This document shows, piece after piece, positions 24,996-34,658 of a DNA stretch of 64,000 nucleotides. Source of the DNA: Coprococcus_C sp934318045. Lineage in GTDB: Bacteria > Bacillota > Clostridia > Lachnospirales > Lachnospiraceae. The translations under genes were made by a program, and so were the position numbers. The stretch lies in the NCBI GenBank assembly GCA_934318045.1, contig CAKREY010000004.1, positions 1 to 64,000 on the forward strand, given 5' to 3'. Under the pieces are notes generated by a model. The model did no database searches, was not told where the DNA came from, and saw only the letters and a program-made list of their open reading frames with translations. How positions within the stretch are numbered: the first letter of the stretch is position 1; each line of letters begins with the position of its first letter.

Positions 24996-26321
24996 TCACC
25001 CACTATATATATACATATGCTGTACACAATTGTTTTCTAATTGTTTTTTTATGTCCTGACTATACTTTTTATTGGCTATAATAAATTTTTTTTCTGCACT
25101 TTTTTTCATCACCACTTGAGGTGATTCAATCTTCCATAAACCAATTTTCTTTCCCCATAATATAGAATTATTATCACAGATTGCCTCAATGACTATATTT
25201 CTTTCAAGCAATTTCTCAATAATTTCATTACCAAGATTTCCACATCCAAAAACAATCACGTTGTCTCCATTTATATACTCTAGCATTTTATTCAAACTTC
25301 TTTGATTCTGCAGTTCTTTATCTCTTAATCCACTTGCATATTCTCCAAAATTATTACATAGCAGACGAATTTTATTCCTCAACTCTTTGTCTAAAAGTTC
25401 TTCTACCTCATCTATATTTATCACATGATTGGTCAATATCTGTTTTGCCCACCTATAATATATGTCTAACTTTATTGATTTGTAATCAAATTCATTATTT
25501 TTCAATATATAATTTATTTCACAAAGTATTGCTTTTGAATATCGAGCCCAAAAATATTTTTCCTGTACTCTCGATATTTTTGAACATATATTCAAGTCAT
25601 CTAGCAATCTAACATATTCTTGATATGTAAATTGCATCCCTTTTAACGATGTTGTAGAATTTCCTTGGCGAAATAAACGATAATAATATAATGGTTTATC
25701 TATGAACATACATTTTGTTGCATATACTGTTACCAAGTGTGTAAATCCAATATCCTGATATGCCGCTCCGGCAGTTTCATTACAAAAAATTTGATTGTTC
25801 AGTAGAAATTCTCTATTATACAATCCGCGCCATATGTAATAATCCATACCAATAATCTGTGGCTGTTCTTTACTCGAAATTACAGAATTATTAATATTTG
25901 GTTCTTCATCCCCAAATTTCATTTTATTTAAAATATTTATTTTTCCATATGACTTAACAGATATTGCACCTGCTTTTATGTAATCTAAATGATTTTTTTT
26001 TACCAACGGATAAAGTTCACTAAACATGTTCTCATCAATATAATCATCTGTTTCTATGATCGCTATATACTCTCCTGTTGCCTTCTTAATTCCCATGTTT
26101 ACCTGATATCCATAGCTTTTTTTATCACTCTGCAAAAGCTGAATTCTATTATCACGCATCTTATAATCTTCTAACTTCTCATAAGTTCCATCCGTTGATC
26201 CTGCATCAATACATAGTATTTCTATATCCGCAAATTTCTGATTAAGCACGCTTTGAATACATTCATCAATATATTCCGAAACATTTAACGATGGCATAAT
26301 GACAGATATTTTTACACTCAT
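24996..26321 (-). CDS. GT2 glycosyltransferase with C-terminal Rossmann-like module
   Basis: A 441-aa protein. The GT-A domain starts ISVIMPSLNVSEYIDECI and has CIDAGSTDGT and the metal-binding ETDDY. After a helical middle, residues of about 350-435 carry the shared module (NVIVFGCGNLGNEII, CDNNSILWGKKIG). The Rossmann-like tail is not part of normal GT2 enzymes and is found here on many unrelated catalytic domains. It is in an AT-rich block, cotranscribed with the FAD-dependent gene downstream (overlapping or adjacent starts). Confidence 0.88.
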   Translation of the reverse strand: MSVKISVIMPSLNVSEYIDECIQSVLNQKFADIEILCIDAGSTDGTYEKLEDYKMRDNRIQLLQSDKKSYGYQVNMGIKKATGEYIAIIETDDYIDENMFSELYPLVKKNHLDYIKAGAISVKSYGKINILNKMKFGDEEPNINNSVISSKEQPQIIGMDYYIWRGLYNREFLLNNQIFCNETAGAAYQDIGFTHLVTVYATKCMFIDKPLYYYRLFRQGNSTTSLKGMQFTYQEYVRLLDDLNICSKISRVQEKYFWARYSKAILCEINYILKNNEFDYKSIKLDIYYRWAKQILTNHVINIDEVEELLDKELRNKIRLLCNNFGEYASGLRDKELQNQRSLNKMLEYINGDNVIVFGCGNLGNEIIEKLLERNIVIEAICDNNSILWGKKIGLWKIESPQVVMKKSAEKKFIIANKKYSQDIKKQLENNCVQHMYIYSG

Positions 26322-26355
26322 GCTTTCTCTATTCCCTCCAATAAAATCAACCAGC

Positions 26356-27606
26356 CTAACTGTTATAAATAATTTTACAATCCATTACGTTCTTATCTAT
26401 TAGCTGTTTACGCAATATCATTCCGTCACTCTTTACCGCAATAAAAAAAATCGCATTCTTTACCTTAACTGCACGCTCCACTGAAACAATTTCCACATCC
26501 TGTAGCTTCGTTCCCTGTCGTTCTCTATTGTTGTCACAAACGTAACAAGGACGTATTTCCTGCCGCATTAATATATGTACCGCCAATTCACCATATTTTC
26601 CTGCTCCAACAATCACTATTGGCGCATTTTCTTCCAGCTGAATCATCGGTATCTTGAATAGCAATTTCCACAGGAAGAAATCCAACCATGAGTTTTTTGA
26701 AAAATACTTCATAAAATCGTTATTATACGCATACAACTTAGTAGTTTCTTCTTTCATAATTGTCTTTACGTCATCGAGATCATCTAGCAATAATAATGTA
26801 TCATATTGAAATTCCAAAGTATTGCACAAAATATTATAAATTGCTTGTTTTTTTTGAATATCTTGCTTCTTCAGAAATCCCGAGATATTCCTTACAACAT
26901 CCTCAACGACCCGAAATCCGTCTTTTTTGTGTCTTATCCTTCCTATATTGCTTATACTTTGTCCTTCAACCCCAATTCGATATCGATAAACATTTGTTTC
27001 ATACTTTATAACAGAATTTGCATACAATAGCATATAACAAACAAATGCATCATCAGAAAAACTACATTTTTCTGGTAAGCAAAAATTATTATCCTGTAAC
27101 AAGCTTGTTCGAATTGTTGCCTCTGCTGCATGCAAATTTTCCAGCAAATCATATGTCTTTCCTACTAATTCATATTTACACCCATATTTAAAATAATGCC
27201 GATTTATATCCGTGGTTTCCCTTGTAGTTACTCTTTTATATGGTGTCAAAACCAAATCTGCGTCTTCATTTGAAAGCTTTTGCAAATACTTTTCTAGCGA
27301 AATGGTATCATACCAGTCATCTCCATCTAACATCCGAAAATATTTACCGGTTGCATGTCTTATGGAGTAATTTAAAGTAGATCCGTGTCCACCATTTTTC
27401 TTTTGTATTACATGAATGCTCTGTGGATACCTCTCCTCATATTTTCGCGCAATATTAGCTGTTTCATCTGTCGACTCATCATCCACAACAAATATTTCCA
27501 ACTTATCCAGCCATTCTTTCTTACACAATAGGGAATCTAACGTCTTGCCAATATATGATTCTACATTATAAGCGGCTATTGAAATTGTTAATATCTTTTG
27601 TGGCAT
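26356..27606 (-). CDS. GT2 glycosyltransferase with C-terminal Rossmann-like module
   Basis: A 416-aa protein. The GT-A domain (ILTISIAAYNVESYIGKTLD, FVVDDESTDETANIA, MLDGDDWY) is of the type seen in choline-phosphate-rich and capsular loci. Residues of about 325-416 hold the shared module (APIVIVGAGKYGELAV, CDNNRERQGTKLQDVEI). It sits 17 bases upstream-to-downstream of the radical SAM gene in one AT-rich operon. Sugar and acceptor are unknown. Confidence 0.88.
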   Translation of the reverse strand: MPQKILTISIAAYNVESYIGKTLDSLLCKKEWLDKLEIFVVDDESTDETANIARKYEERYPQSIHVIQKKNGGHGSTLNYSIRHATGKYFRMLDGDDWYDTISLEKYLQKLSNEDADLVLTPYKRVTTRETTDINRHYFKYGCKYELVGKTYDLLENLHAAEATIRTSLLQDNNFCLPEKCSFSDDAFVCYMLLYANSVIKYETNVYRYRIGVEGQSISNIGRIRHKKDGFRVVEDVVRNISGFLKKQDIQKKQAIYNILCNTLEFQYDTLLLLDDLDDVKTIMKEETTKLYAYNNDFMKYFSKNSWLDFFLWKLLFKIPMIQLEENAPIVIVGAGKYGELAVHILMRQEIRPCYVCDNNRERQGTKLQDVEIVSVERAVKVKNAIFFIAVKSDGMILRKQLIDKNVMDCKIIYNS

Positions 27607-27623
27607 ATTTCTACGTTCCTTTC

Positions 27624-28799
27624 TTACACTAATTGTTCTGCTATTGGAATAGGATAATTAACCGCATCAATACCATGACATCTATGACACATATCTAAAT
27701 ACCCTTTTTCCGAATATCCAAGATTAAACTCTAATAATATCTTTTTATAATTATCATCATTTAATTGATCCAAATCCAGATAATCATCTTGCCCCTCATT
27801 AAAATGCAGATTATCAGATACACTTCTAGCCATCACACAAAAATACAGCTTATTGCCTCGCACTTCTCTGCATGGAGTTAAGCATCTGTCAAATGTTTTT
27901 GTTAATTCAATTTCATCCATATCTTTATTCAAATAGTCAAACCCATAATCAATCCAATAGCCATCCTCTTGTGCTAAATAATACTCAATTTGGTATGTTT
28001 CCAATGTTGAAATCAATCTTTTATGAATTTCATATAGTCTTGGCAATGTCTTTGCATAATTCGATATCCGAAACAACACTTGATACTTACTACTTGCTTT
28101 TAATACTTCCTCATTTGGAACAATTGTTCCATTTGTTGTTATGCTCAACGTACCAATTTTTTCTCTATATCGTTCTCCAATATAAATGATAACTTTTGCA
28201 AGATCTCTATATAATAATGGTTCTCCACCTATTAGCACAAGCTCATTTATATAATCAACTTTTGAAAAAAATTTATCTGCACTCTGACAAGCCTCCAAAT
28301 ATGATAGATCTTTCGAGGCACTACTAACATTATAACAAGCATGAGCACATTTTTTACATTTCAACGAGCACTTTTCAGTTAGTGTAATTTGAGCTAATTC
28401 CATATATATCTTATTTTGATAATATCCATAAATGAGCGGAAGAATTTTATGTCTAAATTCATAGTTATAAAAGAAATTCTTACCATGTACCATATGATTT
28501 CTTTCTAACTGTACAGCAATCTCATTGGCATATTTGTCAGAAACAGCAATTACAATTGCCGGGTTTTTATGTACAGAGAGATAATTTTCCAAAGAAATAA
28601 TCAAATGATCCAAAATATAATCGCCTTGCCGTTTCTCACTATTATCTATAATGCCTCCCAATAATCCAAGTGTATCAAGGCATCGTGCCATTTGCTCTCC
28701 TAGCTGTCCAGCTCCAAATACATATATTTTTTTATGAAATTCTTCTGAAAAAGTTGTCATAAATTCATCAAATTCATGCCCTTTGTTTTTCCATTTCAT
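27624..28799 (-). CDS. Rossmann-like module fused to a radical SAM domain
   Basis: A 391-aa protein. Residues of about 20-115 carry the shared module at the N-terminus (KIYVFGAGQLGEQMARCLD, then IDNSEKRQGD). The rest is a radical SAM domain: the cysteine motif is CSLKCKKC (with a further Cys soon after, KKCAHAC), followed by LVLIGGEPLLY and SITTNGT. C-terminal cysteines (CLTPC, CVMARS and CHRCHG) could bind an auxiliary cluster. Radical SAM enzymes in glycan loci perform dehydrations, epimerisations or C-C bond chemistry on sugars. It is flanked by GT2 genes bearing the same module, so it probably acts on the same glycan or carrier. Confidence 0.83.
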   Translation of the reverse strand: MKWKNKGHEFDEFMTTFSEEFHKKIYVFGAGQLGEQMARCLDTLGLLGGIIDNSEKRQGDYILDHLIISLENYLSVHKNPAIVIAVSDKYANEIAVQLERNHMVHGKNFFYNYEFRHKILPLIYGYYQNKIYMELAQITLTEKCSLKCKKCAHACYNVSSASKDLSYLEACQSADKFFSKVDYINELVLIGGEPLLYRDLAKVIIYIGERYREKIGTLSITTNGTIVPNEEVLKASSKYQVLFRISNYAKTLPRLYEIHKRLISTLETYQIEYYLAQEDGYWIDYGFDYLNKDMDEIELTKTFDRCLTPCREVRGNKLYFCVMARSVSDNLHFNEGQDDYLDLDQLNDDNYKKILLEFNLGYSEKGYLDMCHRCHGIDAVNYPIPIAEQLV

Positions 28800-28823
28800 G
28801 TTTTTTCTCCCGTGTATACGATT

Positions 28824-30047
28824 TTATAAAATTTTTATTATATTTTTAAATCCTAAAGATTTCGCAGTTTCTTCCATATTTTCCGCATAATTCAGCGAAG
28901 CTATCAACACAATCGCCGAATCACAGTACTCTATCAATGTATCAATTTCAAAAATAGAACATCCATCATAAACGGTTCTATCCCCTAATTTCGTAACCGC
29001 AAAACATGTAACATTTACCGCCCGCTCATCCAAAAGTTCCTTCAATGAATTTCCAACTTGTCCAGCTCCATATATTATAACATGCTTTTTTTCTCTAATT
29101 TTCTGCATAATTTCTGGTGCTAATTTGTATGGAAAAAAACCACCATACAAAGCGCATGTCATAAACTGAAGATTTTGAAATACATCGATATTTTCTTTTA
29201 TTAACTTTTTATCAAATGCATCAACTGTTCTGAATTCCTGAATAATTTGTCTACAATTGATCATCAAAAAAGAATTCAATTGTTCCCGTACTTCTTTTTC
29301 ATATTCATTCTGAATCTCACATACTTCTTTATGAATAGTCAATTTCCCCAATAATCTATTAGTCGACAACTTTGTGCTAGTAGTTATCGAATTTTCTCGT
29401 CTCTTGTAAATATGGCATTGTAACGGAACACAGCATACTTTGTGTGCTTTTAAAATTGCTTGAAGTGAAAATAAAGTGTCCTCATGAAGCATCCCTTCTC
29501 TAAAATGTATATTTTCTTCTTCTAAAAATTGCCTCCTGTAAAACTGTCTACACACCGAATGATCAAAATCTCTTCTTTTCATAAACTCAACAAACAAATT
29601 CTTCCCTTGTATCGGTTCTTCCGTATAATATAGATGCTCCGATTTATACTTTGAAAAATCTTTTATCTTTTCAGATTCTAAGATGTGTTTTGTATTAAAA
29701 TACAATATATCTAATTCATATTTTTTTGAATAGATATATAATTTTTCAAGAGCAAAATTCTCCAACATATCATCCGAATCAAGGAAAAATATATATTCAC
29801 CCTTTGCAGCCTTTGCTCCTACATTTCTTGTTTTTGCCGGACCTGAATTCACTTTATTATAAAGCACATTTATCCTTTCATCTTTGTTTTTTACCCTTTC
29901 TAATACTTCTGCCGAAGAATCTGTCGAGCAATCTTCAACACAAATTATCTCAATATTGGAGTACGTCTGATTTAAAACACTCATCAAACAATCTTCTAAA
30001 TACTGTTCCGTATTATATACAGGTATTATCACCGAAATATCTACCAT
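28824..30047 (-). CDS. GT2 glycosyltransferase with C-terminal Rossmann-like module
   Basis: A 407-aa protein. The GT-A domain (ISVIIPVYNTEQYLEDCL, CVEDCSTDSSAEVL, FLDSDDML) is followed by helices and the shared module (about 320-405; HVIIYGAGQVGNSLKEL). The aspartate-asparagine pair of the module is not preserved here (CFAVTK instead of CDNN), so this copy is diverged. I prefer the ATG at 30047, behind GAGGA; an ATG six codons earlier has weaker spacing. Confidence 0.87.
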   Translation of the reverse strand: MVDISVIIPVYNTEQYLEDCLMSVLNQTYSNIEIICVEDCSTDSSAEVLERVKNKDERINVLYNKVNSGPAKTRNVGAKAAKGEYIFFLDSDDMLENFALEKLYIYSKKYELDILYFNTKHILESEKIKDFSKYKSEHLYYTEEPIQGKNLFVEFMKRRDFDHSVCRQFYRRQFLEEENIHFREGMLHEDTLFSLQAILKAHKVCCVPLQCHIYKRRENSITTSTKLSTNRLLGKLTIHKEVCEIQNEYEKEVREQLNSFLMINCRQIIQEFRTVDAFDKKLIKENIDVFQNLQFMTCALYGGFFPYKLAPEIMQKIREKKHVIIYGAGQVGNSLKELLDERAVNVTCFAVTKLGDRTVYDGCSIFEIDTLIEYCDSAIVLIASLNYAENMEETAKSLGFKNIIKIL

Positions 30048-30078
30048 AATTTCCTCGTTTTCCATTTTCCCTATATTT

Positions 30079-31215
30079 TTATATTTCTAATCTTGGTTGA
30101 ACACGTTTCAATATTTTACCCGCATATTTTTCTCTTAAACGGTCACTTTCCTGTTTTATCCCTTCTCCACCCCAGTTTCCAGAATAGTGATGCAGAGAAA
30201 ACGTATTATGCGTAATTTGTCGCACTTGCGTATACATACGAATGCCACATAAAAATTCTGTTGGCAATATTACCATATTCCCATGATCCAAAACTTGAAA
30301 TGTATTATTTCTTACTAATCCATACTTATCTAGTACAGCTGATTGATGAACCGTACACGGAATCATATCAAATTCACCTTCATGTATAGAATAAGAATCA
30401 TACTCAGACAGGAAATCTCTTAAAATTGGATTCCCCTTCTGAGCCCCCATTCCTAATCCCGAATTAATCATTTGAGTTGTCTCAAAACCCATAAAAGCAG
30501 AAAACCGTCTCAACTCATCCATATTCTTAATTAACTCCACATCTGTATCCAAATATATGCCACCAATCTTATATAAAATATCAATTCTCGCATAATCGGA
30601 TACAAACGGCCAATTTTTATTTTCATATGCCCATCTTGTATACGAATGTGCATACACATCATAATTTTTTTCATTCCACTGCATTATTTCATAATCCGGG
30701 CAATACTTTCTCCAAGTAGCAATATATTCTTTATACTGATCTGGTAATTCATTATTTCCAAACCAACAATAATGAATCACCTTTGGTATTTTTTCATCTT
30801 TACTTAATAAACCATAATAACTCTTCATATCTACAGTACTATCATAATAATCATCAATAAAATTCAATATTAAACATGTTGTTCCATCTAGCTTATTAAC
30901 CGAATCTAATCGCTCAATTATTTCGCCATATCTCATAGATATAATTAAAATAACATCCTCTTTCGGATCAATTTCCCGCTCAAAGTCATCAAAATCAATA
31001 ACATCCTTTTCTTTCCCATTGGGAAATACATACTTACAGTTACATTTATTTGGATCACTATCTACCAACTTATAAATAATTTCTGACAAAGAAAACGTTG
31101 ATACCCTGTAAAGAGAATATGTTTGTAACTTTTTAGAGACACCATACCCATATATTCTTTTACTTTTCGATAATTCATATAAATCATCAATATTACAATT
31201 TATAATATTAACCAC
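30079..31215 (-). CDS. Glycosyltransferase of the OCH1/TcdA-like DXD family
   Basis: A 378-aa protein. The C-terminal two thirds resemble the sugar-binding DXD family (Gly_transf_sug, including clostridial toxin and capsular mannosyltransferases): IPKVIHYCWFGNNELPDQYK, FVSDYARIDILYKIGGIYLDTDVELI. The N-terminal ~110 residues look like a diverged copy of the Rossmann-like module (KRIYGYGVSKKLQ…, EDVILIISMRYGEIIE). The start is a GTG at 31215 behind GGGA, as TTG or ATG alternatives lack spacing. It belongs to the AT-rich operon. Confidence 0.85.
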   Translation of the reverse strand: MVNIINCNIDDLYELSKSKRIYGYGVSKKLQTYSLYRVSTFSLSEIIYKLVDSDPNKCNCKYVFPNGKEKDVIDFDDFEREIDPKEDVILIISMRYGEIIERLDSVNKLDGTTCLILNFIDDYYDSTVDMKSYYGLLSKDEKIPKVIHYCWFGNNELPDQYKEYIATWRKYCPDYEIMQWNEKNYDVYAHSYTRWAYENKNWPFVSDYARIDILYKIGGIYLDTDVELIKNMDELRRFSAFMGFETTQMINSGLGMGAQKGNPILRDFLSEYDSYSIHEGEFDMIPCTVHQSAVLDKYGLVRNNTFQVLDHGNMVILPTEFLCGIRMYTQVRQITHNTFSLHHYSGNWGGEGIKQESDRLREKYAGKILKRVQPRLEI

Positions 31216-31248
31216 AAATGTTCCCTAACATTTAACCTTTCTTAAATT

Positions 31249-32346
31249 TCATATACCATCATTATTTATTGTATTCTTCAATAAATAATCTTCAACCGCA
31301 AAAATAGTTGTTTCATCTAATTCCATTATCTCATCCACACCATTTTCCGTCAGTTTATCTACATATTCTCCCTTTGCCCGATACCGCTGGAAAATGGTAA
31401 TCAATACTGATGCACTTGAAAGGATTTTGCATTCACTCAAATGCCAAATTTGTTTTTCTCTATCTTTTTTTATTTCTTGATCATCTGATACAACAAATCC
31501 TTCAACGTTTATTTTTTTATGTTGACAATAATCATAAAAAATACCCCCTATATCTCCTGCACCATAAAAAATTATTCTTTTATTATTTCGAAGAAACCTA
31601 TCTAGTTTTTCTAAACACTCCTTATAAGTCACTTTTTTTTGCCAACTATAATCTTGGGGCATGTATTCAGATAATATTTTATTTGTAAATGTAGTATCAT
31701 AATTAAACCAACCATGTATTGCCATTGGCATTTTTTTTTGATTAATATAATAACTTATTTCTCCCAACGGTTGATCAAACGCAAATTGTGCTGCAATATC
31801 TATTGGTGCTATTCTATACTCCTTTGGATTATTTTCCCCGTAATCCGAGAAAAAAGTATCTTCATTTTTCCCCTCTATCAAATTGTTTTTCATTCCATTA
31901 TTTATCGCTTTAATTGTCGCCCTAACATTCCTTAAAGAAAATCCTCCATTTCCCACATATAGCCTTTTTTCCCATGGCTTATGTTTCGCACAAGGTGCCC
32001 CTATGTAATCATAATCTAATGATACATATTTCATTAATTGATTAGACACAACAAAAACGTCTGTTTGGCAAATAAGTATTTCCATGTATTCAAGAAAAGC
32101 ACTATAAAACTCTATAGATGTCATTAACCTATTATACCCTGAAAAGCCATTAAAAAAAGACGATTGAAAATATACTATTTTTGCTTTTGGCATTATCTGT
32201 TTATATATTTCATCCTTTATCCCATATGGAGCAACATAAAATATGGGAAATTCCCCCAATATAGTATTTATACGATTTAATGAGATTATTTCTTCTTGAC
32301 ACAAAATATTTTTATATATTGGAATTACTATAGCTACTTTTTTCAC
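31249..32346 (-). CDS. DUF5672-like glycosyltransferase with Rossmann-like module
   Basis: A 365-aa protein. The first ~200 residues match the DUF5672 glycosyltransferase type of capsule loci (VAIVIPIYKN, YDYIGAPC, VGNGGFSLRNV, NEDTFFSDYG). Residues of about 250-340 carry the shared module (RIIFYGAGDIGGIFYDYC). The start is a GTG that overlaps the upstream stop codon by four bases (GTGA), so translation is coupled. AT-rich. Confidence 0.82.
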   Translation of the reverse strand: MKKVAIVIPIYKNILCQEEIISLNRINTILGEFPIFYVAPYGIKDEIYKQIMPKAKIVYFQSSFFNGFSGYNRLMTSIEFYSAFLEYMEILICQTDVFVVSNQLMKYVSLDYDYIGAPCAKHKPWEKRLYVGNGGFSLRNVRATIKAINNGMKNNLIEGKNEDTFFSDYGENNPKEYRIAPIDIAAQFAFDQPLGEISYYINQKKMPMAIHGWFNYDTTFTNKILSEYMPQDYSWQKKVTYKECLEKLDRFLRNNKRIIFYGAGDIGGIFYDYCQHKKINVEGFVVSDDQEIKKDREKQIWHLSECKILSSASVLITIFQRYRAKGEYVDKLTENGVDEIMELDETTIFAVEDYLLKNTINNDGI

Positions 32347-33590
32347 CTATATTCCCCTTCTATTAATTTTCTAGCAACCGCCTCTGACCCTTTTCCATCT
32401 TCTTGAACATTATTATCCATAAATAATTTTATTATCTGCTTCCTATAATTTTCTTCATCAAAATTCATTATGTCATTTATCAATTGTTCATTGCTATCTG
32501 CCAGTAAAAAGGGCAATTGGGCCAAATTCCACAACAATTTTCCACGTTCCTGCTCATATGTGTCATAATCGTCACAATACAGAAATATAGGAATTTCCAT
32601 TACCGCCGCATCAAATGCTGCACTCGAATAATCCGTCATAAATGCATCACAGCCTGCCAGTATTTCATACATATCATCTTCCCTGCTCACATCTACGATA
32701 TAATCACTCTTACATCCACTTTGCATATGTCTTGCCACTAACTGTGGGTGCAGTCTCAATAAGATATACCATGTTCCTCCAAATCGTTTCTCCAATGCAT
32801 CTTTGACCATCTTATAATCTGGAAAATGATCTCCCACTTCAATACTGCGATTTGTCTCTTGACTGCCTCCTCGAAATGTCGGTGCATACATCAGAAAATG
32901 TATATCTTCCACATGCTGATTTTCAACCGATATCTCCTGTTTCTCACATATCTGTCTTTTTACAGCATCCTTAAATCCCGGGGTGTTCTTTGCTTTTACA
33001 AGAATATCGCATCGCGGCGAACCTGTTCGAAGTGTCTTCCCATTATAAAGAGAACCGGTCGGTAATGTCTTGTCATACCAGTCTGAATTTGACAACCAGT
33101 AATCCACTAGATCGGAATCATGTTTACTCACCAGATACGCAATTTTTGAAAAGGATGCGCCTCGATCAAGGCAGGTTGGTTTAAACCCTAACTTCGCATG
33201 CCATGTCTGAATATATATCTGTCCTTTTCTTTTTCTGGCTTCCAACTGTTTCCTACTATTGTCAATCCAGAATCCGGCTGTTGATAGCTGATACGCCCGA
33301 TTCCATAACGAATTATGAACAACCTGTATCTCCTTTGGAAAGGATTTTGACATGTCATTTACAAGCCAGACCAGTTTAAAACGCTTCTTTCCATCAGATT
33401 CCTGCTTATTTCTACGAATCAATTCTTCCGCAATATACTTTGGATTACAACTATATCCCGTTGTTCCCTCTATACAGCAGAAAACTATTTTATTCTTCTT
33501 GATAGGAAAGATCCTGCATATATAAAAGGCTATGCTTTGAAATCTTGCTTTCCATATTCTCTTTCGTATATATTGTTTTTCTTGATTCAT
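32343..33590 (-). CDS. CDP-glycerol glycerophosphotransferase family (TagB/TagF-like)
   Basis: A 415-aa enzyme of the family that transfers polyol phosphate from CDP-glycerol or CDP-ribitol in wall-teichoic and related polymers. Typical blocks are YIQTWHAKLGFKPTCLD, HFLMYAPTFRGGSQ, ILLRLHPQL and DAFMTDYSSAAFD. Together with the TarI/IspD-like gene, the reductase/epimerase and the LicD domain it points to phosphopolyol units in the glycan. It overlaps the next gene by four bases. Confidence 0.9.
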   Translation of the reverse strand: MNQEKQYIRKRIWKARFQSIAFYICRIFPIKKNKIVFCCIEGTTGYSCNPKYIAEELIRRNKQESDGKKRFKLVWLVNDMSKSFPKEIQVVHNSLWNRAYQLSTAGFWIDNSRKQLEARKRKGQIYIQTWHAKLGFKPTCLDRGASFSKIAYLVSKHDSDLVDYWLSNSDWYDKTLPTGSLYNGKTLRTGSPRCDILVKAKNTPGFKDAVKRQICEKQEISVENQHVEDIHFLMYAPTFRGGSQETNRSIEVGDHFPDYKMVKDALEKRFGGTWYILLRLHPQLVARHMQSGCKSDYIVDVSREDDMYEILAGCDAFMTDYSSAAFDAAVMEIPIFLYCDDYDTYEQERGKLLWNLAQLPFLLADSNEQLINDIMNFDEENYRKQIIKLFMDNNVQEDGKGSEAVARKLIEGEYR

Positions 33591-33606
33591 CGTTCTCTCC
33601 AGGTAA

Positions 33607-34647
33607 TTATTTATTCATCTGCAGAAATGATTCCAATGTATATCGGAACGCATCATTTAATCCAACCTGTGCTCTCCATCCAAGCTCCGTAATTCGTTGT
33701 ATATCCATAATCCCTAATTTGAATGGTAAGTATTTTAACTTTTGTTCTGTTTCATTTGCATACCGGACCTGCACCTTTCCTTTTGGATCCAGAGATGCGA
33801 TCAGTTGTGCCAGATCACGAATACTGATCAGATTATTCAGATTCGCAATATTATAATAATGCTCTGTTCCCTTAGTGAATGCCAATAACATCGCCCCTAT
33901 GGCATCTGCAACGTATGTATATGTACGTTCTGCACTCCCATCGGACTGCAGTACTATATCCTCTCCATGAATCACATTTCGAATAAACTCTGAAAAGGCT
34001 CTTCCATCGTCCAATACGATTCCCGGTCCAAACGTGTGGCACAGACGTACTCCTATATACGGAATATCATACTGGGCCTCATAACTTGCGAGCATAGTCT
34101 CACACATTCTCTTTGCTTCCGGATAACATGCTCTTGCATTGTCACAATGCATCGGTCCCATATCATCCTCTTTTATTCCCTGCTCCGATTTCCACTCTCC
34201 ATAAACTTCTACTGTCGACACATATAGTATCTTTTCAGCTTTCTTCTCTCTGGCGAGTTCCAACACGTTTCTGGTTCCCTGTATGTGCCCCCACAATGTA
34301 TCAACCGGCCAGTTTGTAAAATCCTGTGGACTTGCGGCACCTGCTGTATGAAAGATATAATGAACCGGTCCATCCCAGCGGATTGGTTCTGTAATGTCCT
34401 GCACAATTGGATGAATATTCGGAAGCTTTAATGATTCTCCAAATACATCCTGCATTTTTTTCTCATTCCTGGCTAAAGCAAGAATCGTCACATTCAGATT
34501 CCAGTCGATATCTGCCTTATTGATTGCTTCCACAATATACATGCCAAGTCGTCCGGTTGCCCCTGTCACAAGAACAGTTTTATTTCTAAAAAGTTCCCAG
34601 TCTATCGGGTTGTTCAATATAATATCAATATCTCTTTGTTCTACCAT
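33607..34647 (-). CDS. NAD-dependent nucleotide-sugar epimerase/dehydratase
   Basis: A 346-aa extended short-chain dehydrogenase. The NAD site is TVLVTGATGRLGMYIVEAI; the catalytic triad is in VSTVEVYGEW and the YPEAKRMCE block (Tyr-x-x-x-Lys). It resembles UDP-glucuronate decarboxylase/UDP-sugar epimerases. It is immediately downstream of the TarI/IspD-like gene, an arrangement found in polyol- or heptose-type pathways. It lies at the GC-normal edge of the AT-rich block. Confidence 0.86.
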   Translation of the reverse strand: MVEQRDIDIILNNPIDWELFRNKTVLVTGATGRLGMYIVEAINKADIDWNLNVTILALARNEKKMQDVFGESLKLPNIHPIVQDITEPIRWDGPVHYIFHTAGAASPQDFTNWPVDTLWGHIQGTRNVLELAREKKAEKILYVSTVEVYGEWKSEQGIKEDDMGPMHCDNARACYPEAKRMCETMLASYEAQYDIPYIGVRLCHTFGPGIVLDDGRAFSEFIRNVIHGEDIVLQSDGSAERTYTYVADAIGAMLLAFTKGTEHYYNIANLNNLISIRDLAQLIASLDPKGKVQVRYANETEQKLKYLPFKLGIMDIQRITELGWRAQVGLNDAFRYTLESFLQMNK

Positions 34648-34658
34648 ACATCATACCT

